Position numbers and translations under genes: made by a program. Of a stretch of 61,307 bases of DNA, positions 16,872 through 25,904 are shown piece after piece. The notes under the pieces were generated by a model. It did no database searches. It saw only the letters and a list, made by a program, of their open reading frames with translations, and was not told where the DNA came from. The stretch is taken from the NCBI GenBank assembly GCA_964405335.1, contig CAYONP010000025.1, positions 1 to 61,307 of the forward strand, written 5' to 3'. Origin of the DNA: CAYONP01 sp964405335. Its GTDB lineage: Bacteria; Armatimonadota; UBA10988. Numbering within the stretch: position 1 is the stretch's first letter; each line of letters begins with the position of its first letter.

Positions 16872-18278
16872 ATGGCGGGACGAAAGCCTGTGGGCGGGCA
16901 GCGGAACCGGCTGGCCGTGGTCCTGACCGGAAGCGCCGCCCGGGCCGCCGCGCAGCTCGGTGCGCTCGAGGCGCTCGATGCCGCCGGGCTCAGCCCGCAG
17001 GTGGTCGTCGGGGCCGGTGGCGGGGCGATCATGGCCGCGCTCTATGCCTGCTCCGAATCGGCCGAGCAGGCCCGCGGCGCGCTCTATGCCACCGCCGAAT
17101 CGGCCTCGTGGCAGGATTTCGCCGACGTCAACTATGGCGCGGTGGTCAAGCTGCTCAGCGCACCGTATGAGGTGCCCGGCCTGGTCCGCGGCGAGGCGCT
17201 GCAGCGGGCGCTGCTCGACAGCCCGATCGGCCACCTGGGCTTCCAGCACCTCGAGACCGAGCTGTTCATCGTCGCCAGCGACCTGAACAGCGGCCGCGAG
17301 GTGGTCTTCGGCAACCAGACCGCCGAGTCGGCACCGAAAGCGAACTATCGCCTGTTCGCCAAGGGCGACGAGGACCTGGCGCGGACCAACATCGCCACCG
17401 CCGTGCGGGCGAGCAACCTGGTGCCCGGCCTTTGCCGGCCGCTCGACCTCGACCACCTGGCCCTGGTCGACGGCTCGCTGCGGGCGCGCAAGGCGCTCGA
17501 GGTGGCCGCCTCGCAGAAGGGCGTCAAGCGCGTGCTCTGGCTCCACGCCGGGCTCGACGACAACGACACCTTCAGCCTGGTGACCGATTACTACGGCCAG
17601 AGCTTTGCCGCCGGGTTGACCCATGCGCTGACCGTCGCCGGCGCTGACCAGTTCGATCCGCACACCGGCGATCCGCTGCTCGACGGCGTGGCGGTGCGCT
17701 ACCTCAACCTGGCCACCGCGACGGTGGGCAGCTTCGACCTGACCCGCACGCAGCAGGTCTACGAGTCGGGCCGGCGGACCATCCAGGCGCTCTGCGCGGT
17801 CGAGCCGGTCGAGGGCGGCAAGGGCCTGTTCAGTGCCGACGCCGGCGAGCTCGAGCGGGCGCTGCTGGCGGTCAAGGACGAGCAGGGCGAGGGCCGCTGG
17901 CGGGTCACCGTCGGCGCCGGCGGGCGCGATGTGATCAGCATCACCGACGCGATGCCGACGCTGCAACAGGAGTTCGGCTACGAGTTTGAGGAGTACCTGA
18001 CCAAGGCCGGTCTGGACAAGCTCGCGCGGCACGATCCGGCCAACAGCGCGGCCTGGGCGATGGCCGGCGCCGAGGCCGAACTCGGCCTGGGCGGGCTGGT
18101 CTGGCTCTATTTCAGCCGCTTCTGTGGCGTCGCCTGGAAGGCCCTCTGGCTCGGCTTGCGCACCGCCGCCCAGGCGCTCCGCGCCGACCGGCTGTGGACC
18201 GCGGTCACCCGCCGGGTGGGCGAGGCCGGCCTGGCCGTCGGCGACGCCTTCGCCCAGCGCCGCGGCGGCGCCGGCTGA
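16872..18278 (+). CDS. Patatin-like protein lacking the catalytic serine
   Basis: The patatin fold normally acts as a phospholipase or acyl hydrolase with a Ser-Asp dyad. This 468-residue protein keeps the oxyanion-like loop (LTGSAARAAAQLGAL), RASNLVPGL and the Asp200-Gly of LALVDGSL. The nucleophile elbow GxSxG reads Gly47-Ala-Gly49-Gly-Gly, so Ser is replaced by Gly. About 180 residues follow the patatin domain, including the segment LVWLYFSRFCGVAWKALWLG, which could be a membrane-proximal helix. ATG 16872 is chosen because GGGAGGAG ends 9 bases upstream; the earlier ATG at 16863 lies too close. The CCA-type gene follows 3 bp after the stop. Confidence 0.8.
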   Translation: MAGRKPVGGQRNRLAVVLTGSAARAAAQLGALEALDAAGLSPQVVVGAGGGAIMAALYACSESAEQARGALYATAESASWQDFADVNYGAVVKLLSAPYEVPGLVRGEALQRALLDSPIGHLGFQHLETELFIVASDLNSGREVVFGNQTAESAPKANYRLFAKGDEDLARTNIATAVRASNLVPGLCRPLDLDHLALVDGSLRARKALEVAASQKGVKRVLWLHAGLDDNDTFSLVTDYYGQSFAAGLTHALTVAGADQFDPHTGDPLLDGVAVRYLNLATATVGSFDLTRTQQVYESGRRTIQALCAVEPVEGGKGLFSADAGELERALLAVKDEQGEGRWRVTVGAGGRDVISITDAMPTLQQEFGYEFEEYLTKAGLDKLARHDPANSAAWAMAGAEAELGLGGLVWLYFSRFCGVAWKALWLGLRTAAQALRADRLWTAVTRRVGEAGLAVGDAFAQRRGGAG

Positions 18279-18281
18279 GCG

Positions 18282-19478
18282 GTGACCGACGACCTCGCCG
18301 CCGCGCTGAGCGAGCACTTCGGCGACCAGCCCGCCTACCTCGTCGGCGGCTGTGTGCGTGACCGGCTGCTCGGCCGGCGCTTCGCCGACCTCGACCTGAT
18401 CGTCACCGACTCGCTCCGCCACGCTCGCGCACTCGCCCGGCGGCTCGGCGCCGCGTTCGTCCCGCTCGACGCCGAACGGGGCACGGCGCGACTGGTCCTC
18501 GCCGACGGCGGGCAGATCGACCTCAGCGAACCGGGTGGCAGCCTCGACCAGGATCTCCGCCGGCGCGACTTCACCATCAATGCCATCGCCTGTCCATTGG
18601 CCGAGTGGCCGGCCGACACGCCGACCTGGATCGACCCGACCGGCGGGCTGGCCGACCTTGCCGCCGGGGTGGTCCGCGCCGCCGGCGAGGGCAGCCTGGC
18701 CGACGACCCGCTGCGCTGCCTGCGCGCCTATCGTTTTGCCGTCCAGCTCGGCTTCGTGATCGAGCCGGCGACGCGCGAACAGATCCGCGCCGCCGCGCCG
18801 GGCCTGGCCACCATCGCCTCGGAGCGGGTGCTGCAGGAGTGGCTGCCGCTGATCGAGGCCGGCGCGGCCGCCGACGGCCTGGCCGACATGGCCGCCGACA
18901 GGGTGCTCGACGAGCTGCTGCCCGGCGCCCAGGTCGGCGACGTGCCGTTGGTCGACGCCGCGCTCGGTGAACTGGCCGGCTGGCCGCGCCTGGCGCAGTG
19001 GCTTACCCCGGTGCATCGTGGCTTGGTCCGCTTCGCGGCGCTGAGCGGCCCGGCCGGCACGGGGCCCACGCCGGCCTGGCTGGCGGCGCGGTTTGCCCCC
19101 AGCCGGCAGCAGCGCCGGCTGCTCCGCGCACTGCGCGAGGCGCCGGGCGAGCTCGAGTCGCGCCGCGACCTGGCCGCGCTGGTGATCGAGCGCGGTGAGT
19201 CGGCCATCGGCTGCCTGGCCCTGGCCAAGGTCTGGCTGGGATGGCCGTCGGCGCGGTTGGTCACGACGGCGTCGCTGCTGGCCGAGGGGGTATTACCCGC
19301 CTTCGACCGCCCGCCGCTGGTAACCGGGACGGTGCTTCAGGAGTCTCTTCACCAACGGCCTGGCCCGGCGTTCGGCCCGGCCCTGGCCGCGGCGCGGCTG
19401 GCGCAACTGGCCGGCGAGGTCGACGATGCACCAGCGGCGCTGGCCGTCGCGGCAGCGGTGTTGAAAGCGCATGGCTGA
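18282..19478 (+). CDS. tRNA nucleotidyltransferase / poly(A) polymerase family (class II)
   Basis: Adds nucleotides to RNA 3' ends, most likely CCA addition or repair on tRNA. The head domain carries AYLVGGCVRDRLLGRRF and ADLDLIV with the metal-binding Asp pair. RRDFTINAIA and LADDPLRCLRAYRFAVQLG are the signature neck motifs. The C-terminal half is Ala/Leu-rich helix. At 398 residues it is of ordinary length. CCA-adding, A-adding and poly(A)-polymerase activity cannot be separated by eye. The start is GTG. Its 3' end overlaps the following GT2 gene by 8 bases. Confidence 0.9.
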   Translation: MTDDLAAALSEHFGDQPAYLVGGCVRDRLLGRRFADLDLIVTDSLRHARALARRLGAAFVPLDAERGTARLVLADGGQIDLSEPGGSLDQDLRRRDFTINAIACPLAEWPADTPTWIDPTGGLADLAAGVVRAAGEGSLADDPLRCLRAYRFAVQLGFVIEPATREQIRAAAPGLATIASERVLQEWLPLIEAGAAADGLADMAADRVLDELLPGAQVGDVPLVDAALGELAGWPRLAQWLTPVHRGLVRFAALSGPAGTGPTPAWLAARFAPSRQQRRLLRALREAPGELESRRDLAALVIERGESAIGCLALAKVWLGWPSARLVTTASLLAEGVLPAFDRPPLVTGTVLQESLHQRPGPAFGPALAAARLAQLAGEVDDAPAALAVAAAVLKAHG

Positions 19479-20211
19479 ACGACCCGACATCTCGGTGGTG
19501 ATTCCGGCCTATGGCGAGGAGGCGCGGCTCCCCGCCAGTCTGGCGCGCATCCGCGAGTATCTGTCCGGCCGCCGGCTCGACGCAGAAATCATCGTCGTCG
19601 ACGATGGCAGCCCCGATGCGACCAGTGACGTCGCCCACGCCGGCCTGTCCGGCTGGCCGCGCTATCAGGTGCTGCGCAACGAGCCGAACGCGGGCAAGGG
19701 TGCCTCGGTGCGGCGAGGGATGCTCGCCTCGACCGGCGCGCTGGCGCTGTTCAGCGATGCCGACCTGTCGACGCCGATTGAGGAACTCGAGCGGCTCGAG
19801 GCGGCGCACGCCGCTGGCGCCGACATCGCCATCGGCTCGCGGGCCCTGCGCGAGAGCAACATCGAAGTCCACCAGCCGTGGCTGCGCGAGGCCTCGGGGA
19901 GGATGTTCAACCTGTTCATCCGCCTGTTTGTCATGGGCGGCCTGCACGACACCCAGTGCGGCTTCAAGAGCTTCCGCCGCGAGGTGATCGAGCCGATCTT
20001 CAGCCGCCAGACGATCGAGCGCTGGGGCTTCGACGTCGAGATTCTCTACCTCGCTCGCCGGCTCGGCTACCGGATCGCCGAGGTGCCGGTGACCTGGCGC
20101 AACGACGCGGCCAGCAAGGTCAACGCCGCGGCCGACGGCTTCCGCATGTTGGGCGAAGCGCTGACCGCGCGGCGGCTGCATCGCGGGGTGCGGCCGGAGG
20201 CCGACCGCTAA
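19471..20211 (+). CDS. GT2 glycosyltransferase, dolichyl/polyprenyl-phosphate glucosyltransferase-like
   Basis: Likely transfers a sugar from a nucleotide sugar to polyprenyl phosphate at the inner membrane face. The GT-A fold is evident from ISVVIPAYGEEARLPASL, EIIVVDDGSPDAT, NAGKGASVRRGMLASTG, the metal-binding LFSDADLSTPI, IGSRAL and DTQCGFKSFRREV. WGFDVEILYLARRLGY and the IAEVPVTW ending match ALG5-type proteins. No membrane helices follow, so it is a single-domain form of 246 residues. It overlaps the CCA-type gene, and convergently the phosphoesterase gene by 4 bases. Confidence 0.9.
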   Translation: MAERPDISVVIPAYGEEARLPASLARIREYLSGRRLDAEIIVVDDGSPDATSDVAHAGLSGWPRYQVLRNEPNAGKGASVRRGMLASTGALALFSDADLSTPIEELERLEAAHAAGADIAIGSRALRESNIEVHQPWLREASGRMFNLFIRLFVMGGLHDTQCGFKSFRREVIEPIFSRQTIERWGFDVEILYLARRLGYRIAEVPVTWRNDAASKVNAAADGFRMLGEALTARRLHRGVRPEADR

Positions 20212-20981
20212 CCCACCTCGACCACCACGAACGCCGGCCGGACACCGATGCGGAGCGGCAGGCCGACGCAGCCGAGGCCCTGACTGACAATCAGCGTGTT
20301 GTCGCCGACGGCGTACTTGCCTTTGAGGTACGGCCCGCTGCCGCCCGGCTTGTGGATGACCACCCCAAACGGGGCGATCTGCCCGCCGTGGGTGTGGCCG
20401 CTGAGCACCAGCCCGCCGTGCAGGTGCGGGCCGATCTCGTCGATGCTCGCCGGGCAGTGGCTCATCACCACCGTCGGCCCATCCCCGGCGCAGAGCCCGT
20501 AGCGCGGCCGGCCGCCGAGCATGTCGTCGAGCCCGACCAGCCGCACACCGCCGACCTCGACCGCCTCGTTGACCAGCAGCCGCACCCCCGCCTCGCGGTA
20601 GTGCCAGGCAATCGAGTCGAGGTCGGCATGGCACCAGTGCTCGTGGTTGCCCAGCGTGGCGAACACCCCGAGCGGCGCCGACATCGGCGCGAACAGCTCG
20701 CCGATCCGCTTCTCGTTGCCCGGCTGGTCGACCGTATCGCCGCAGATCAGCAGCAGGTCACAGGCGCAGCGTTTGACCAGGCTGTGCAGCCAGGGCAGGG
20801 GGAAGGTGTAGTTGGGCACATGGAAGTCGGTGATCAGCCCGATCCGCAGTGGCTGTTCGACCCGCGGCAGCTCGCTCCGCAGCCGGTGCAGCGCAAGCCG
20901 ATTGCTCAGCTTGACATACCCGGCGGGCGAGGCGGCCAGCCCCAGCGCGACGGCCCCCTTGAGCAGTGTGCGGCGGTCCAT
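20208..20981 (-). CDS. Tat-exported metallophosphoesterase (YkuE-like)
   Basis: Calcineurin-like phosphoesterase of 257 residues. The N terminus MDRRTLLKGAVALGLAAS is a twin-arginine-type leader, so it probably acts outside the cytoplasm. The five metal motifs are visible: LITDFHVPN (Asp-x-His), CGDTVD, LGNHEHW, VMSHCP and LSGHTHGGQI. YkuE-like enzymes act on phospholipid-type or lipid-linked phosphates, but the substrate here is unknown. It is convergent with the GT2 gene. Confidence 0.92.
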   Translation of the reverse strand: MDRRTLLKGAVALGLAASPAGYVKLSNRLALHRLRSELPRVEQPLRIGLITDFHVPNYTFPLPWLHSLVKRCACDLLLICGDTVDQPGNEKRIGELFAPMSAPLGVFATLGNHEHWCHADLDSIAWHYREAGVRLLVNEAVEVGGVRLVGLDDMLGGRPRYGLCAGDGPTVVMSHCPASIDEIGPHLHGGLVLSGHTHGGQIAPFGVVIHKPGGSGPYLKGKYAVGDNTLIVSQGLGCVGLPLRIGVRPAFVVVEVG

Positions 20982-21133
20982 GTGGGTAGGTTACCCCGTG
21001 GCGGGGTGGTGTAACAGGGGTGGGTGGATGAGCGGTCGCGGCAGAAGGTCAAAGGGAGGTCGCGTGCCCGGCACCAATGGTCCGCAGGCGCGGTCGAAGA
21101 GACAGCCGTGTCCCTGCGGCGGAGGTGATCACG
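20982..21133. other. Intergenic region before the broken toxin-antitoxin pair
   Basis: No gene. GC content visibly falls. A perfect match to the 16S anti-Shine-Dalgarno (GGAGGTGATCAC, 21121-21132) directly precedes the GTG start of the following gene. No promoter was assigned. Confidence 0.4.
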
Positions 21134-22066
21134 GTGATTCAGGAGGTCAGGCTCATTGGCGGACTCGACCGGGGCTATCCGCCTCCGGCGCCCATCGCCC
21201 GTCTCATGCGTCACCTACCGGAGGCGGTCAGCATGGCCCTCGCCATGTCGTTCCGCGGCCGCAGCAATCCGCGCGGCCGGCGTCCCGACTGGCTGCGCGC
21301 CATGTCGGACATTCGACTCGTCGACGTCGCGGCGGGAAGCGCGACCGTGGCTCGGTTTGAGGTGCCCAGATTTGGCGATGCCGCAGGCGACCTCTACCGC
21401 CAACTGGAGCTATGGCCGACCAGGCCTGCGGGCGATGACACCGGCTTCGACCTGCTCGGCGACATTCTGGGAGACCTTGCCGATCGTCGAGCCGACAGCG
21501 AGCACTTTGATGCCCCTTTGCTTTGAAAACTGGGCGTCTTCCGCCACTTGATCAACGGCCGCTTCCAAGAGCTATTGGTCACCAGTCAGCGCTACCACAC
21601 TGCACCGGCGCGTCTCACCAAGTGTAGTCTGGCCACCGCCAAGAGCTTCGTTGAGGTGACTCCACCGGAGACACAGGTCCGTCTCGTCGGTATCCTGGAC
21701 ACAATCTGCGCTAGCAGCAACGGCTTCGCTCTCCAGCTCGACGACGGTGCCAAAGTGCGCGGCGTGGTCGACCAGGGCGAGGTTGCCGGCTACCGCCACC
21801 TGTTCAACGAGCGCGTGCTCGTCCAGGGCCACGCCGTGTTCCGCGCCTCCGGACGCCTGTTGCGCATCGATGCCTTCACCGTCGAGCCGGCCGACGATGA
21901 CTCATCGGTCTGGTCGCGTGTGCCGCGCCCGCGCACTCGCGCCCTCGAGGCAGCCACCCTCCGCAAGCCGCAGGGGCCCCGGTTCGGTCTGGCGGCGGTG
22001 ATCGGCAAGTGGCCGGGCGACGAGACCGACGAGGAGGTGGCCGCCGCCCTGCGAGACGTTGGATGA
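21134..22066 (+). pseudogene. Antitoxin-like gene of a PIN module, broken by an in-frame TGA
   Basis: One reading frame runs from GTG 21134 to TGA 22064-22066 (310 codons) with a single internal TGA at 21524-21526. The N-terminal 130 codons (MIQEVRLIGGLDRGYPPPAP to HFDAPLL) and the part after the stop (KLGVFRHLINGRFQELLV to GKWPGDETDEEVAAALRDVG) look like one protein. A CGA-to-TGA change would account for it. The ending WPGDETDEE is, to my knowledge, seen in long antitoxin-like proteins encoded upstream of PIN toxins. The near-perfect ribosome-binding site and the ATGA overlap with the PIN gene agree. If the stop is real, the downstream part could still be made from an internal start near 21548. 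Confidence 0.65.
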
Positions 22067-22502
22067 GCCGTCGCCGGCAACCTCTCGTGCTGCTCGACAC
22101 GAGCGTGCTGGTTCACCTAATCCGCAATGACGCCGCCGGGCAACGCATCGAGCGAATGCACCATTCTCGGCCCGCCGCGACCGGCCGCTCCTCTCGACCG
22201 TGGCCGAGGGCGAAGTGCGCGGGCTCGCGTTGTACTGGGGTTGGGGCGCGAGAAAGCTCGCCGTCCTGGATAAGCTGCTCGGCGAACTCGTAACCGTCGA
22301 CGCCGGCCTGCCTGAGGTCATCGCCGCCTACGCCGAGCTCTTTGCCGAAGCGATGCGCGCTGGGCACCCGGCAGGCGAAAACGACCTCTGGATCGCGGCC
22401 ACCGCGATGGTCACCCAGGCCGAGCTGTTCACCTGCGATCGTGACTTCGCCTGGCTCCATCCGGCGTACCTGGCCGTCCGGACCGTCGCCGAGCAGAGCT
22501 GA
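22063..22502 (+). pseudogene. PIN-domain (VapC-like) toxin gene, frameshifted
   Basis: Translation from ATG 22063 gives LVLLDTSVLVHLIRNDAAGQ with the first PIN Asp, then becomes non-homologous at about residue 32. A second frame picks up PIN sequence: RPLLSTVAEGEVRGLALYWG holds the conserved Glu, followed by NDLWIAATAMV (Asp) and FTCDRDFAWL (Asp), ending at TGA 22500-22502. The switch lies between about 22155 and 22180. A single indel would restore a toxin of about 145 residues. With the upstream antitoxin also broken, the module looks inactivated. A sequencing error is the alternative. Confidence 0.7.
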
Positions 22503-22552
22503 CCAGCCTCGCCGCCTCGACAGACATGCTACCCTAACCCCGGACCACCATC

Positions 22553-23326
22553 ATGCCCATTCCACTCCTCACCGCCATGCTCCTCGCCCCGCCCGCCGTC
22601 GCCGACGAGTGGACACCGATCGCTGAACTCACCGACGAGTTCGACGGCGATACGCTCGATCCGGCCAAGTGGCATCCGCGCAATCCGCAGTGGGCCGGGC
22701 GGCAGCCGGGGTGGTTCTCGCCACGCAACGTGGCCGTCGACGGCGGGCTGCTGACCCTGACCATGCGGCACGAAACCTTGCCCGACCTGCCCGAGGGCTA
22801 TCACACCTTCACCGCCGCCGCGGTCAAGTCTCGGGTGCGCGTGCTCTACGGCTACTTCGTTGCGCGCTGTAAGCCGATGCGCTCGCGCGGCTCGTCGGCC
22901 TTCTGGTTCTATCACGCGACGCCCGAGGAGTGGACCGAGATCGACGTCTTCGAGATCGGCGGCGGAGCGCCGGGGCAGGAGCGGATCGTCCACAGCAACG
23001 TCCACGTCTTCCGCACGCCGACCGAAACCGAGCACTGGGCCAAACCGCATCAGCACCGGCACACCGCCGACCTGGCCCACGAGTTCCACGACTACGGCCT
23101 GCTCTGGACGCCCGAGCGGATCGTCTTCAGCTTCGACGGCGAGCCGATCTACGAACTCGCCAACACGCACTGGCACCAGCCGCTGCACCTCAACTTCGAC
23201 ACCGAGACGATGCCCGATTGGTTCGGCCTGCCCGAGCCCGCGACGCTGCCCAGCGTGTTCGCCGTGGACTTCGTCCGCGCCTGGTCGATGCCCGAGGTCG
23301 GGCGGGTGATTGCCGATGAGGGATGA
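22553..23326 (+). CDS. Glycoside hydrolase family 16-like endoglycanase
   Basis: Secreted enzyme predicted to cleave beta-1,3/1,4-linked polysaccharides such as laminarin or red-algal galactans. The 257 residues begin with a signal peptide (IPLLTAMLLAPPAVADEW). LTDEFDGDTLDPAKWHP is the typical first strand of the jelly roll. The catalytic ExDxxE motif is Glu129-Ile-Asp131-Val-Phe-Glu134, in the beta-bulge form. Trp-rich stretches (SSAFWFYHATPEEW, HDYGLLWTPERIVFSFDG) fit the kappa-carrageenase/porphyranase side of the family, but substrate prediction by eye is weak. The downstream HEAT-like gene overlaps its end. Confidence 0.88.
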   Translation: MPIPLLTAMLLAPPAVADEWTPIAELTDEFDGDTLDPAKWHPRNPQWAGRQPGWFSPRNVAVDGGLLTLTMRHETLPDLPEGYHTFTAAAVKSRVRVLYGYFVARCKPMRSRGSSAFWFYHATPEEWTEIDVFEIGGGAPGQERIVHSNVHVFRTPTETEHWAKPHQHRHTADLAHEFHDYGLLWTPERIVFSFDGEPIYELANTHWHQPLHLNFDTETMPDWFGLPEPATLPSVFAVDFVRAWSMPEVGRVIADEG

Positions 23327-24650
23327 GCGCGCTTGGGCCGCTCCCGACTGCCTGCTCGGCCGGCTCGAGCGCGGCACCGGCGCGGGGTTCTTCGCCGCGC
23401 TCGAGGCGCCCGCGGCAGCGCGCCCGCTGGTCATCGACTGCCTGCTGCGCGACCCGCGGTGGGACCGCCAGCTCGACGACACCGGCGCCTACTACACGCA
23501 CCTGATGGTCCGCCTTGGGATCGACGCGGCGCCGTTGGTCGAGCATCTGAAGCAAGGCGAAGGCGACGATCGACCGACCTGGCTGGCGCTCGACGTGTTG
23601 TGCGGCCTGACGCGGCTGGGAGACGAGGCTGCGGCTGCGGCGATGGTCGACTACGTTGCCTGGGGAGGGCACTGGGGCCAGGCGGTCGAGGCCCTCGGCG
23701 AGCGGGCGCTGCCGCTGCTGCCGATCGTCGAACAGCGCGACGAGCAGGCCCGCACAGCCGGCCGCTGCCTGCCCTGGCTCGACCTCGAGCGCCCACCGTT
23801 CGACGCCTGGCCGGAGCAGAGCGAGGTGATGCGGGCACGGCGAGAGGAGCAACGCCCGACGCCGCCCCGCCCCCGGCCGGACTACGGCGAACTGACCGCC
23901 GAGCAGATCCTCAACGGCAGCTTCGCCGGCCACCGCGCGCTGCTGCCGCGGATGCGTGAGGTGCTGACCGGCGAGCACCTACCGCGGCTGGTCGCGGCGC
24001 TCGACGAGGGGCCATACTCGCGCCGCGCCCTGGCCGTCGCCGGCCTGGGCGCGACCGGCGATCCCGCGGCGCTGCCGATCCTCCGCGATTGGCTGCTGGC
24101 CACCCAGCCTTCCGACGAGGGCTTGTTCCCCGTCGGCGCTGCGGCCTGGGCGCTGCTTGAGCTGGACTGCGACCAAGCCCGGCGCCTGGCCCGCGAGTGG
24201 GCCGCCGGCGAGGCGTGGCACCTGCATCGCGTCGGGATGATGATCCTCGAGCAGGCTGCGGTCGCCAGTGACGGGCCGCTGCTCCGCGAGCTGATCCGCC
24301 GGGGGCTCGACGAGCACCACTACTACAGCGTCGCCGACGCGGCGCGGGGGCTGGTCACCGCCGGCGTCGCGGGCCCGGTGCCCGAGCTGGCCGAGGCGTT
24401 CGAGCGCAGCGTCTATGGCCACTGCCGCGCCGACGTGGCCGCCGCGTCGGAGCAGCTCGCCCCCGGCTGGCTAGCCGCTCGCTTCGCGACCGAGGCGCTC
24501 TGGGACGCCAGTTTCTGGGTGCGACAATGGGCGATGCCGTTGGTCGACGGCACCGACGCGAGAGTTCGCGAGCGGCTCTCAGAGCTGGCGACCGACCCGC
24601 TACTCGACGCGGACGATCGCGAGCAGGCGGTGGCACGGCTTCGGGGCTGA
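23316..24650 (+). CDS. HEAT-like repeat protein
   Basis: Soluble protein of 444 residues made mostly of short helical pairs rich in Ala, Leu, Arg and Asp. Examples are WLALDVLCGLTRLGDEAAAA, RRALAVAGLGATGDPAALPI and AAWALLELDCDQARRLAREW, which fit HEAT/armadillo-type repeats used for protein binding. No signal peptide or catalytic motif is visible. The likely start, ATG 23316, lies inside the end of the GH16 gene, so the two are probably translated together. The function is unknown. Confidence 0.7.
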   Translation: MRDERAWAAPDCLLGRLERGTGAGFFAALEAPAAARPLVIDCLLRDPRWDRQLDDTGAYYTHLMVRLGIDAAPLVEHLKQGEGDDRPTWLALDVLCGLTRLGDEAAAAAMVDYVAWGGHWGQAVEALGERALPLLPIVEQRDEQARTAGRCLPWLDLERPPFDAWPEQSEVMRARREEQRPTPPRPRPDYGELTAEQILNGSFAGHRALLPRMREVLTGEHLPRLVAALDEGPYSRRALAVAGLGATGDPAALPILRDWLLATQPSDEGLFPVGAAAWALLELDCDQARRLAREWAAGEAWHLHRVGMMILEQAAVASDGPLLRELIRRGLDEHHYYSVADAARGLVTAGVAGPVPELAEAFERSVYGHCRADVAAASEQLAPGWLAARFATEALWDASFWVRQWAMPLVDGTDARVRERLSELATDPLLDADDREQAVARLRG

Positions 24651-24712
24651 CGCTCGACCAAGCGGATCCGCGGTTCTACGGCTAGTAACGGCGCATCGCA
24701 CAGGGCCGCTGC

Positions 24713-24768
24713 AGCCCCGACCTGGTCAGCCTGCGTTACCCGGACACTCCGTATGGAGCGGAGTTGAG
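24713..24768 (+). pseudogene. 3'-terminal remnant of a paralogue of the next gene
   Basis: These 56 bases match 25836-25891 with two mismatches and encode SPDLVSLRYPDTPYGAELS, the C terminus of the adjacent 24813-25901 protein. The frame is closed just upstream by a TAA at 24686, so only the tail survives. It appears to be the relic of a tandem copy, or one flank of a rearranged segment. Confidence 0.8.
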
Positions 24769-24812
24769 TAATGGGCATCCGCGGTACGAGGACAACGGAC
24801 TGGGGGCGCTCC

Positions 24813-25901
24813 ATGCTGCTGACCTCAATGGACCCACGGCGAGCTCTGGCGATGGCGCTATTGTCGGTTGCCGGCGGCCTGGCGGTGGCTGGGACCGTTG
24901 TCGTTCGGCGCGCGACGGGATCGCGCGGCGAACTGCCGCTGCACATGGTGGCAGTCGCACCGGCAATAGGGCTGCCTCTCGTCGATGACGGCATGGCGGA
25001 AGTACGTGTAACCAATACCGGCCGCGAACAGGTTACCTTCACTAGTCCGGAGGAGACCGTTGGCGTCTACCGTGTCTGGCTCGTCGACGGCAAGCACAAC
25101 TTCGCTGGCGCTGACGTTGTGTGGTACTCCACCTGCGGCGGCGGAGCAACGCCTGGCCGCGGCATCCGCACATTGGAGAGCAGGGCAGCAACCGTGATCG
25201 AAGTGCCGCTTGCACGGGCAGCGGGCTACAGCGCATGGCCGGTGGGCCGCTATGACCTACAGGTCAGATACCTCGCCGACTTTGACGCAAACTTCTCGAT
25301 CGCGGGCGAGCATCGACGGCCCGATGGTCGGCGCTGGGGCACCGCCGTCTCCGCCCCTTTCACCCTCACTGTCACCGAACCCACCGACCCGCGCACCCGC
25401 CAAGCCTACTATCTCTATCGCGACCGCGGCGCGAGCCGAGACAAGCTCTACGAGAACGATGCTCGTGACCCCAAGGCCCTCGCCCTCGCCCTCCACGCTC
25501 AGCGCACCGGCCTCGACCGCTACCTCTGGAGCCGCGTCGCCGGGCACCAGCGGCAGCGGATCAAGTGGGAGCTGTCACTGCTCGAACAGGGCCTGCTGGT
25601 CAACACCTTCTCGGTCAACAACCAAGAGCCATTTACCTCACCCGAGTTCCGCCAGTATTTCCGCGACTGGTTTGAGTACCTCGTCCCGGGCCCGGCGCTC
25701 GACGAGGTGCTGCCGGCCGACGAGTTGGGCCTCTCGCCCGACGACCTGGCGCTGCTGGCCCAACTCCGCGACGAACCCGCCGCGCGCCGCAATCGCCTGC
25801 TGCTCGGCCTGGCCTATCCCCAAGCGCTGACCCAGAGCCCCGACCTGGTCAGCCTGCGTTACCCGGACACTCCGTATGGCGCGGCGTTGAGCGGCCGATA
25901 G
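24813..25901 (+). CDS. Uncharacterised membrane-anchored protein
   Basis: No family recognised. The 362-residue product has one N-terminal hydrophobic segment (ALAMALLSVAGGLAVAGTVVV) that could be a signal anchor. It is followed by a beta-rich, Ig-like part (VRVTNTGREQVTFTSPEETV, then VGRYDLQVRYLADF and SAPFTLTVTEPTDP) and a helical C-terminal region (QRQRIKWELSLLEQGLLVNT, ending RYPDTPYGAALSGR). The 5' half has less GC-biased codons than its neighbours, suggesting transfer or recombination. ATG 24813 or 24828 could start translation, and an ATG at 24771 is also in frame. Its last 56 bases are duplicated upstream of the gene. Confidence 0.65.
   Translation: MLLTSMDPRRALAMALLSVAGGLAVAGTVVVRRATGSRGELPLHMVAVAPAIGLPLVDDGMAEVRVTNTGREQVTFTSPEETVGVYRVWLVDGKHNFAGADVVWYSTCGGGATPGRGIRTLESRAATVIEVPLARAAGYSAWPVGRYDLQVRYLADFDANFSIAGEHRRPDGRRWGTAVSAPFTLTVTEPTDPRTRQAYYLYRDRGASRDKLYENDARDPKALALALHAQRTGLDRYLWSRVAGHQRQRIKWELSLLEQGLLVNTFSVNNQEPFTSPEFRQYFRDWFEYLVPGPALDEVLPADELGLSPDDLALLAQLRDEPAARRNRLLLGLAYPQALTQSPDLVSLRYPDTPYGAALSGR
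25836..25891 (+). repeat. Direct repeat of the 24713-24768 fragment
   Basis: This is the intact copy of the 56-bp repeat and forms the 3' end of the uncharacterised gene. The two copies are 1123 bp apart and differ only at two positions near the end (GGAGCGGAG upstream, GGCGCGGCG here). Confidence 0.85.
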
Positions 25902-25904
25902 ACC

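Noticed and set aside
24764..24988. A short plus-strand frame at the front of the uncharacterised gene
   Set aside because: It is a shadow frame starting within the duplicated tail, with no coding signature beyond it.
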